This document shows, piece after piece, positions 1-4,391 of a DNA stretch of 6,686 nt. Made by a program: the position numbers and the translations under genes. Below the pieces are notes generated by a model. It was not told where the DNA came from and ran no database searches. It was given only the letters and a program-made list of their open reading frames with translations. The stretch's first letter is position 1, and every line of letters starts with the position of its first letter. Source of the DNA: Lysobacteraceae bacterium (GTDB taxonomy: Bacteria > Pseudomonadota > Gammaproteobacteria > Xanthomonadales > Xanthomonadaceae); the NCBI GenBank assembly GCA_004173415.1, contig SEHC01000216.1, positions 1-6,686 of the forward strand. The letters are read 5' to 3'.

Positions 1-485
1 CGCTGGGACTGGCGGGGCCGCTGCGCATCGAGGGCGGCGCGATCAGCCTGGCGCCGGTTGCCCTGTCACTGCGTGGCGGCGAGGTGATGCCGACCCTGGA
101 CGCGCTCGGCAGTTTCGCCCTGGACAAGTCGCTGCGCCTTGCCTTCGAGGGCAAGCTGGCCGAGTGGCCGTCGACCTGGCCGGCACTGCCGCCGCCACTG
201 GGGCAATCGCGTTCACCGCTTCCGTTCGCCCTGGGCTATGACGGGCCTGGCGATCTGTCCGGCGTGGCGCGCCTGGAGCTGCAGCGCGATGGCAACCGTT
301 TCGACGGACGCTTTCGCCTGTTCGAGGTGATGGACTGGGTCGAAGCCGAGGCTGCGGGTTCACCACTGCCGCCAATCGCCGGCACGGTGGTGGCGCCCAG
401 GCTGGTGGTTTCCGGCGCGGTGCTGGAAGGGGTGGAAGTGCAACTGGAAGACCCGTCGCTGCCGGCGCCGGCGAACGACCCATGA
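1..485 (+). CDS. AsmA-family envelope protein, C-terminal part only
   Basis: The frame is open from base 3 and ends at TGA 483-485, so about 160 C-terminal residues are visible and the start lies outside the window. The sequence alternates short hydrophobic strands and glycines (for example LRGGEVMP, then GVARLELQRDGNRFDGRF), as in the beta-rich C-terminal repeats of AsmA-type proteins. No enzyme motif is visible. AsmA-family proteins are large, inner-membrane-anchored periplasmic proteins linked to outer-membrane lipid homeostasis. Assignment rests partly on context: as I recall, Pseudomonas and Xanthomonads carry an AsmA-like gene directly before mutY and yggX. The stop overlaps the mutY start in an ATGA, which implies co-transcription and translational coupling. 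The family call is likely but not proven, because the diagnostic N-terminal AsmA domain is outside the window. Confidence 0.65.
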   Translation, partial: LGLAGPLRIEGGAISLAPVALSLRGGEVMPTLDALGSFALDKSLRLAFEGKLAEWPSTWPALPPPLGQSRSPLPFALGYDGPGDLSGVARLELQRDGNRFDGRFRLFEVMDWVEAEAAGSPLPPIAGTVVAPRLVVSGAVLEGVEVQLEDPSLPAPANDP

Positions 486-1552
486 GCGGCGCCAACGGAA
501 CCGGGCGCGACGACTTCGCCGCGCGCCTGCTCGACTGGTTCGACCATTCCGGCCGCCACGACCTGCCCTGGCAGCATCCGCGCACGCCGTACCGGGTGTG
601 GCTGGGCGAGATCATGCTGCAGCAGACCCAGGTGAAGACGGTGATCCCGTACTTCGAACGCTTCGTCGGCGTGTTCCCGACCCTGGCGAGTCTTGCCTCG
701 GCCAGCCTGGACGAGGTGCTGGCGCAATGGTCGGGACTGGGCTACTACGCGCGTGCCCGCAACCTGCACGCGGCGGCGCGGTGGTGCATGGAGCGGCATG
801 ATGGCGACCTGCCGCGCGACCACGCAGCCCTGGTTGCCCTGCCCGGGATTGGCCGCAGCACGGCCGGGGCGATCCTGGCCCAGGCCTGGGGAGAGCGCGC
901 GCCGATCCTGGACGGCAACGTCAAGCGCGTCCTCAGCCGCTACCACGGCATCGAGGGCTGGCCGAACCTGCCGGCGGTGGAAAAGCTACTCTGGACGTTG
1001 GCCCAGGCCCACCTGCCCGACGAACGCCTGGCCGACTACACCCAGGCGCAGATGGATTTCGGCGCCACCCTGTGCACCCGTGCGAACCCGGCCTGCATGC
1101 TGTGCGTGCTGCGCGAGGACTGCGTGGCCCTGGGCCAGGGCCGGGTCGAGGAACTGCCAACCTCGCGCCCCGGCAAGCCCTTGCCAGAACGCAGCGCCCT
1201 GATTCTTCTGGCGGAAAACGCCGACGGCGAAGTGCTGCTGCAGCGGCGTCCGCCGACCGGCATCTGGGCCTCGCTGTGGTCGCTGCCCGAGGCAGCGGAC
1301 CACGAACAGGCGCGCCACTGGTTCGAGACGAACCTGCAGGGCGATTACGACCAGGCCGAGGCGCTGGCCGAGATCCCGCACGCGTTCACCCATTACCGCC
1401 TGCGCATGCATCCGCTGCGCTGGCGCGGACTCGCCGCGCGAGGGCGGGTGGGCGACAATGACGACCTGCGCTGGGTCGCGCGCGCCGACCTGCTGTCGCT
1501 CGGCCTGCCCGCGCCGATCCGCAAGCTGCTGGCCCAGCCGGCGCCCCGCTGA
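482..1552 (+). CDS. mutY: A/G-specific adenine glycosylase MutY
   Basis: This base-excision repair enzyme removes adenine mispaired with 8-oxoguanine, working in the cytoplasm on DNA. The 356-residue product has the usual MutY length. An N-terminal HhH-GPD glycosylase domain covers about residues 10-215: the catalytic Glu43 lies in GEIMLQQTQV, the helix-hairpin-helix is LPGIGRSTAGA (120-130), and the catalytic Asp144 is in ILDGNVKRV. The [4Fe-4S] ligands are Cys198, Cys205, Cys208 and Cys214, spaced C-X6-C-X2-C-X5-C. A NUDIX-like 8-oxoG recognition domain follows (about 236-350), with LLQRRPPTGIWASLWSLPE and an FTH motif near 302-304. The ATG overlaps the upstream stop by four bases and has no clear Shine-Dalgarno site, so translation is probably coupled to the AsmA-family gene. 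yggX follows ten bases later. All key residues are present and the gene looks functional. Confidence 0.98.
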   Translation: MSGANGTGRDDFAARLLDWFDHSGRHDLPWQHPRTPYRVWLGEIMLQQTQVKTVIPYFERFVGVFPTLASLASASLDEVLAQWSGLGYYARARNLHAAARWCMERHDGDLPRDHAALVALPGIGRSTAGAILAQAWGERAPILDGNVKRVLSRYHGIEGWPNLPAVEKLLWTLAQAHLPDERLADYTQAQMDFGATLCTRANPACMLCVLREDCVALGQGRVEELPTSRPGKPLPERSALILLAENADGEVLLQRRPPTGIWASLWSLPEAADHEQARHWFETNLQGDYDQAEALAEIPHAFTHYRLRMHPLRWRGLAARGRVGDNDDLRWVARADLLSLGLPAPIRKLLAQPAPR

Positions 1553-1562
1553 GAGGAACACC

Positions 1563-1832
1563 ATGCCCCGAACCATCTTCTGCGAATACGAAAAACGCGA
1601 GGCCGAGGGCCTGGATTTCGTGCCCTATCCCGGCGCATTGGGCCAGCGCATCTATGCGCGCGTAGGCAAGCCGGCATGGGCGGCGTGGCTGGCCCACCAG
1701 ACCATGCTGATCAACGAGAACCGGTTGTCGCCGCGCGACCCCAAGCACCGCGCATTCCTGGAACAGGAACTGGAGAAATTCCTGTTCGCCGGTGGCGCCG
1801 ACAGGCCGGCGGGTTTCGTTCCGGAGCAATGA
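1563..1832 (+). CDS. yggX: Probable Fe(II)-trafficking / oxidative damage protection protein YggX
   Basis: The 89-residue cytoplasmic protein closely follows the YggX pattern: MPRTIFCEYEKREAEGLDF at the N terminus with the conserved Cys7, then YPGALGQRIY, W-AAWLAHQTMLINENRL and FLEQELEKFLF. In enterobacteria YggX is linked to iron handling, protects Fe-S enzymes from oxidative damage and is under SoxRS control. It has been reported to help keep MutY active, which fits its place right behind mutY here. The start is fixed by alignment to the family and by an AGAGGA ribosome site at 1552-1557, five bases before the ATG. The frame is open further upstream, but those codons lie over the end of mutY and are not coding. 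It is probably the last gene of the AsmA-mutY-yggX transcript. Whether it is SoxR-regulated in this organism is not visible. Confidence 0.97.
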   Translation: MPRTIFCEYEKREAEGLDFVPYPGALGQRIYARVGKPAWAAWLAHQTMLINENRLSPRDPKHRAFLEQELEKFLFAGGADRPAGFVPEQ

Positions 1833-1835
1833 CCG

Positions 1836-1858
1836 CGGCGGCCCGCTGCCGGCATTTT
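1836..1858 (+). terminator. Candidate intrinsic terminator after yggX
   Basis: Four bases after the yggX stop, CGGCGG (1836-1841) pairs with CTGCCG (1846-1851) around a CCCG loop, with one G-T wobble. A TTTT run follows at 1855-1858. The stem is short (6 bp) and the T-run is brief, so termination would be modest. Its position between two convergent genes 27 bases apart supports the call. Confidence 0.45.
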
Positions 1859-1859
1859 C

Positions 1860-2315
1860 TTAGCCAGCAGCGGCCTCGCGCTCGATGACCTGTGCCTCGC
1901 GCAGGTCCTTCTGCGCCTGCTTGAGGCCTTTCACGTCCAGCGGCCGGATGGTCTGGATCCGGCAGGGCATGCGCATCGAGCCGGTGCCGGCGCCATGCAC
2001 GTAGACCTGGTCGAACCGCGCCGAGACCCGGCTGCCGAGGTTGCTCAGGCTGATGGCCGGAGCGAAATCCAGGTCGGTGCAGGGGCCGAACAGTTCCAGC
2101 AGATAAGCCTGGTTGGGCCGGGTCCAGACCGCCAGCGCGCTGTCTCCCAGCGGCGTCCAGCCATTGATCTGGCCCAGGTAGTTGAAGGAGTTGACGGGTT
2201 CGCCGGCATGTTCGCGGTACAGGGCCAGGTTCTGCGCGTCGGACATGCGCGTGCTGGCGCAGGCACCCAGCAACAGGACCATGCACAGGGCCAGGGCGGG
2301 GACGGATTTGTTCAT
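1860..2315 (-). CDS. Small lipoprotein, DUF6491-like, function unknown
   Basis: The 151-residue protein starts with a clear lipoprotein signal: a short basic end, a hydrophobic stretch (residues 5-16) and the lipobox LGAC with the lipidated Cys19. Residue 20 is Ala, so sorting to the outer membrane is expected. The mature part contains NGWTPLGD (51-58), a Trp-rich strand AVWTRPNQAYLLEL (62-75), GPC (77-79), MPCRIQTIRPLDVK (116-129) and a charged helical tail. Cys79 and Cys118 could form a disulfide in the periplasm. I recall this pattern from Xanthomonadaceae proteins labelled DUF6491; no biochemical function is known to me. The start is chosen because GGAG lies six bases upstream of the ATG and the signal peptide begins there; the frame stays open 41 codons further upstream but without signal features. 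It is convergent with yggX and no clear promoter was found. Confidence 0.85.
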   Translation of the reverse strand: MNKSVPALALCMVLLLGACASTRMSDAQNLALYREHAGEPVNSFNYLGQINGWTPLGDSALAVWTRPNQAYLLELFGPCTDLDFAPAISLSNLGSRVSARFDQVYVHGAGTGSMRMPCRIQTIRPLDVKGLKQAQKDLREAQVIEREAAAG

Positions 2316-2466
2316 TGGGCGCTCCGGTAAGGTCGGGCAAATCGGATGCTGGGGCCGCGGAGAACCGGCGGCGGTGATGCAGGCAATACGCCGATCATGC
2401 CCTGCCCGTCGCGGCCGGAACCGCCCAGCGCGGTACACCGCGACGCCGGTTCAGCTGAGGTGCGGC

Positions 2467-2495
2467 TTGCCGCGCGGCCCCCATCCCCGTATCAT
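2467..2495 (+). promoter_or_regulatory. Sigma-70-type promoter of the tRNA-Phe-like gene
   Basis: TTGCCG (2467-2472, four of six matches to TTGACA) and TATCAT (2490-2495, five of six to TATAAT) are separated by exactly 17 bases. A C-rich discriminator (CCGCCCC) follows, as is usual for stable-RNA promoters under stringent control. The start would be near 2502, about 27 bases before the mature tRNA 5' end. The promoter looks intact although the tRNA behind it does not. Confidence 0.6.
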
Positions 2496-2528
2496 TCCGC
2501 CCCTCACTTCGGCTTGGCCGCAGTGCAC

Positions 2529-2601
2529 GGCCGGGTAGCTCAGTCGGTAGAGCAAGGGATTGAAAATCCCTGTGTCGGGGGCACTGCACCTCAACCCGCC
2601 T
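2529..2601 (+). pseudogene. tRNA-Phe (GAA)-like gene with defective 3' half
   Basis: The 5' part is a textbook tRNA-Phe: acceptor GGCCGGG (2529-2535), T8-A9, D stem GCTC/GAGC around AGTCGGTA, anticodon stem AGGGA/TCCCT with loop TTGAAAA (anticodon GAA at 2562-2564) and variable loop GTGTC. From base 2577 on it fails. The T loop at 2582-2588 reads CACTGCA and has none of the invariant TTC. The T stem GGGGG/CCTCA pairs at four of five positions, one of them G-T. The acceptor 3' strand ACCCGCC pairs at five of seven. The discriminator is T rather than A, and no CCA follows. G18-G19 would have no T-loop partners. The right overall length and partial pairing leave open decay in place as well as replacement of the 3' end. 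A working tRNA-Phe must exist elsewhere in the genome. It is less likely to be a functional non-canonical tRNA. Confidence 0.75.
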
Positions 2602-2863
2602 GTTCTTCCACCGGCTGCAAACCGGTTTTGACTTCTTCCAGCTCGGCGATGGTCGCCTCCAGCGCGTCGTAGAACTCGCCCTGCTTGATCATCAACTGTT
2701 CGATCCTGCCAGCCTGCTCCAGCTTGGACAGTTCGCCATCGAACATCAGCCATTGCGTGGTCAGCAGTTCGACATTGTTCTTGGCGTAATGCCGCATTTC
2801 CTTCAACTGTGACAACGTGTCGGCCACGTGGTCCAGCGGGGTCTTGGGATTTTCCTCGGACAT
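2591..2863 (-). CDS. Unrecognised 90-residue helical protein
   Basis: I do not recognise this protein. The 90-residue product is acidic, has no signal peptide or membrane segment, and is almost entirely helix-favouring, with heptad-like hydrophobic spacing (HVADTLSQLKEM, then LLTTQWLMFDGELSKLEQ and FYDALEATIAELEEVK), so a small cytoplasmic coiled-coil protein is likely. It has no cysteines and no enzyme motif. The start is well supported: AGGAG stands seven bases before the ATG. The stop (TGA, read at 2593-2591) falls inside the T-stem position of the tRNA-like sequence, so the last few residues (PVEEQAG) are encoded next to or within the broken tRNA end and may differ from those of relatives. 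It faces the tRNA-like gene tail to tail and lies opposite the lipocalin gene. No convincing promoter is visible upstream. Confidence 0.75.
   Translation of the reverse strand: MSEENPKTPLDHVADTLSQLKEMRHYAKNNVELLTTQWLMFDGELSKLEQAGRIEQLMIKQGEFYDALEATIAELEEVKTGLQPVEEQAG
2610..2629 (+). terminator. Weak hairpin plus T-run downstream of the tRNA-like gene
   Basis: ACCGG (2610-2614) pairs with CCGGT (2622-2626) around a seven-base loop, and the T-run covers 2626-2629. It sits nine bases past the tRNA-like sequence and could end its transcript. It also lies inside the last codons of the minus-strand gene there, so the match may be chance. Confidence 0.3.
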
Positions 2864-3210
2864 GGGTCGCTCCTGGTTGGATGACTGGCCCGGATGCTAA
2901 CGGTCGTCGGTGAACACGATGGTCACAGAGCTAGCGGAGCGATGAACGCGGCAATTCAGCGCCTGGATGCGGCGCTCCCGGGCAGGCCCGGGAACGCCTG
3001 AGCATTGACTGCCTGGATCGCCGTCAGTGGTCTGCGATAGGTGCCGTGGCGCAGTGGTTGGCGATCGCTTGGAGTGGGCGTCCAGATGAGAAGGGTTTGC
3101 GATCGCGGCTTCTGCCGCTCCTGGAGATGAAGAGCGTTGAGGCAACGAATGCTTTACACATCGGCGGGATGGTGCCGCCTAAGCTGGACTGCCGAGACCG
3201 GAGCCTGCGC
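2864..3210. other. 347-base intergenic region between divergent genes
   Basis: No protein gene is convincing here. The stretch is somewhat less GC-rich than its surroundings and should hold the promoters of both flanking genes, but I find no strong -35/-10 pair. It contains a strong hairpin (2971-2998), two copies of GCCTGGAT (2961-2968 and 3011-3018), and two copies of the palindrome GCGATCGC (3061-3068 and 3099-3106). The lipocalin frame stays open through it from 2935. Confidence 0.6.
2971..2998. repeat. Strong inverted repeat (hairpin) with no T-run
   Basis: TCCCGGG (2976-2982) and CCCGGGA (2987-2993) pair perfectly around CAGG, and after one C/A mismatch GGCG (2971-2974) pairs with CGCC (2995-2998). 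That gives 11 pairs in 12 positions. No T-run follows on either strand and no gene ends here, so it is not an ordinary terminator. An operator, mRNA leader structure or REP-like remnant are possible. Confidence 0.55.
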
Positions 3211-3747
3211 ATGCGCCACCTGCCCGCACTGTTGATACTGCTGGCCTGCCTTGCCCCCGCCGCCCGGGCAGCAGGGCCGGTCACCTCGGTGTCGCAGCTG
3301 GATATCTCACGCTATGCCGGCCAGTGGCACGAGATCGCCCACCTGCCGCTTTCCTTCCAGGACAAGTGCGTTGGCGACATCACCGCCGCCTACACCCTGC
3401 GCGAGGACGAGATGGTCAACGTCCGCAATGCCTGCCGCGACCGCGATGGCGACACCCGCATGGTCGAGGGCCTGGCCCGGCCCGTGCCCGGGCATCCCGG
3501 CCGGCTGCAGGTCCGCTTCGCGCCCTCCTGGCTGTCGTGGCTGCCTTTCGTCTGGGCCGACTACTGGGTGATCGCGTTGGATCCCGGCTACACCTGGGCG
3601 GTGGTCGGCGAGCCGGATCGCAAGTACCTGTGGATCCTGTCACGCGAACCGAGCATGGACCGCGTCCTGTTCCAGCAGCTCAAGACCCGCGCCGAAGCCA
3701 TGGGCTACGACCTGGACCCGCTGATCATGGCCGCGCCGCTGCGCTGA
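3211..3747 (+). CDS. Secreted lipocalin-family protein (Blc-like)
   Basis: The 178-residue protein begins with a signal peptide (MRHLPALLILLACLAPAARA) and a likely signal peptidase I site after ARA at residue 20. The mature part is a single lipocalin barrel. The GxW motif is in YAGQWHEIAHLPLSFQ (35-50), a central ADYWVIALDPGYTWAVVG (116-133) matches the second conserved region, and WILSREPSMDR (141-151) supplies the third with its Arg. Cys53 and Cys75 may form a disulfide. Bacterial lipocalins bind lipids or other hydrophobic ligands at the envelope; the ligand here is unknown. E. coli Blc is a lipoprotein. This one has an LLAC at residues 10-13, but the stretch before that Cys is very short, so a soluble periplasmic protein is more likely. 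The start is chosen for the signal peptide and GGAG seven bases upstream. Confidence 0.9.
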   Translation: MRHLPALLILLACLAPAARAAGPVTSVSQLDISRYAGQWHEIAHLPLSFQDKCVGDITAAYTLREDEMVNVRNACRDRDGDTRMVEGLARPVPGHPGRLQVRFAPSWLSWLPFVWADYWVIALDPGYTWAVVGEPDRKYLWILSREPSMDRVLFQQLKTRAEAMGYDLDPLIMAAPLR

Positions 3748-3772
3748 CGAGTCGTGCCATACGCCGTAGTAT
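3744..3772 (+). promoter_or_regulatory. Candidate promoter of the LEA type 2 lipoprotein gene
   Basis: CTGACG (3744-3749) and TAGTAT (3767-3772) are 17 bases apart, each matching the sigma-70 consensus at four of six positions. The -35 overlaps the lipocalin stop. A transcript would start near 3779, about 25 bases before the next ATG. The lipoprotein gene may also be read through from the lipocalin gene, 56 bases upstream. Confidence 0.4.
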
Positions 3773-3803
3773 CCTTGCCGATTCGCATACCGGAGCAATC
3801 GGC

Positions 3804-4280
3804 ATGAAGCGTACGTGGCGCTGGATCTGGGTTTCCCTCATGGTGGTGCTCCTGGCGGCCTGCAGCGGGGGTCCGGTGCGGCGCATCTCGCCGCCGGCGG
3901 CCAGCCTGCAGCAGCTGACCGTCAATGCCGATGGCAGCTGGTTGGTGGACCTGCGCCTGCAGAACTACAGCAGCATCGCCATGCGCTTCGACGCCACCGA
4001 CCTGGCCATCACCGTGGGCGGCCAGGCTGCCGGCAGCCTCAAGGGCGCGCCCGGGATATCGGTAGGGCCGGAATCGGCCGACGTGGTCAGCCTGCCCTTC
4101 GTCCCCAGCGCCGAAGCGCGCATGGCCATCGCCGGCGCCCTGGCCGGACGCCGGCCCCTGCCCTACACGCTGACCGGCACCGTGCAGGCGGTCCCGGACA
4201 AGGGCAAGAACCGCTCCTTCGACATCGAGGCGCGCAATACCCTCAACCCGGTGCCGGGCCTGGACGGCGTGCTGCGCTGA
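3804..4280 (+). CDS. LEA type 2 (WHy-domain) family lipoprotein
   Basis: The 158-residue protein has a Trp-rich, basic signal (MKRTWRWIWV), a hydrophobic core and the lipobox LAAC with the lipidated Cys20. Ser at the next position predicts the outer membrane. Residues about 35-147 resemble a single LEA14/WHy beta-sandwich: SWLVDLRLQNYSSIAMRFD, then DLAITVGGQAAGSLKG, a V-SLPF strand (residues 94-99) and LPYTLTGTVQAV (119-130). This domain is known from plant late-embryogenesis proteins and from bacterial lipoproteins of Pseudomonas and Xanthomonads, often tied loosely to desiccation or envelope stress. Its molecular role is unknown, and nothing here identifies a partner. GGAG at 3792-3795, eight bases before the ATG, supports the start; the much longer open frame upstream lies over the lipocalin gene and is not coding. 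Confidence 0.85.
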   Translation: MKRTWRWIWVSLMVVLLAACSGGPVRRISPPAASLQQLTVNADGSWLVDLRLQNYSSIAMRFDATDLAITVGGQAAGSLKGAPGISVGPESADVVSLPFVPSAEARMAIAGALAGRRPLPYTLTGTVQAVPDKGKNRSFDIEARNTLNPVPGLDGVLR

Positions 4281-4391
4281 CCCCGCTGACGGACCTCCGC
4301 CGCCGCTCGCCGGATCCGTTTCCCGCCTCTCTTCCCACTCGCGGCCCCAGGCCAGCCCCTCTCTTCCATCACCTTCCACACCCGGACTTCC
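4281..4391 (+). promoter_or_regulatory. Pyrimidine-rich leader upstream of the acyl-CoA dehydrogenase gene
   Basis: About three quarters of the bases from 4320 to 4391 are C or T, and the 10-mer CCTCTCTTCC occurs twice (4326-4335 and 4358-4367), exactly 32 bases apart. There is no hairpin terminator for the upstream gene and no clear promoter. Only a weak GGA precedes the next ATG. The tract may be an unstructured ribosome-loading or Rho-loading region, but that is inference. Confidence 0.35.

Noticed and set aside
2346..2672. Plus-strand open frame of 108 codons covering the tRNA-like gene
   Set aside because: Its middle (GRVAQSVEQGIENPCVGG) is just the translation of tRNA-Phe, a known false protein in annotations; it has no ribosome site or domain.
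2909..2926. CRP/Clp-like palindrome GTGA...TCAC before the 90-residue gene
   Set aside because: The half-sites are only four bases and the spacing does not fit the TGTGA-N6-TCACA consensus.
2942..3001. 19-codon frame (MNAAIQRLDAALPGRPGNA) ending in the hairpin upstream of the lipocalin, possible leader peptide
   Set aside because: GGAG is only two bases from the ATG, too close to work well, and the peptide has no run of regulatory codons.
3131..3185. Promoter for the lipocalin gene (TTGAGG or TTTACA as -35)
   Set aside because: No matching -10 box lies at 16-18 bases; the best partner has three of six matches at 19-base spacing.
3134..3185. Integron attC-like site (GTTGAGG and GCCTAAG)
   Set aside because: The ends are not complementary core sites of the GTTRRRY/RYYYAAC type and no integrase or cassette structure is visible.
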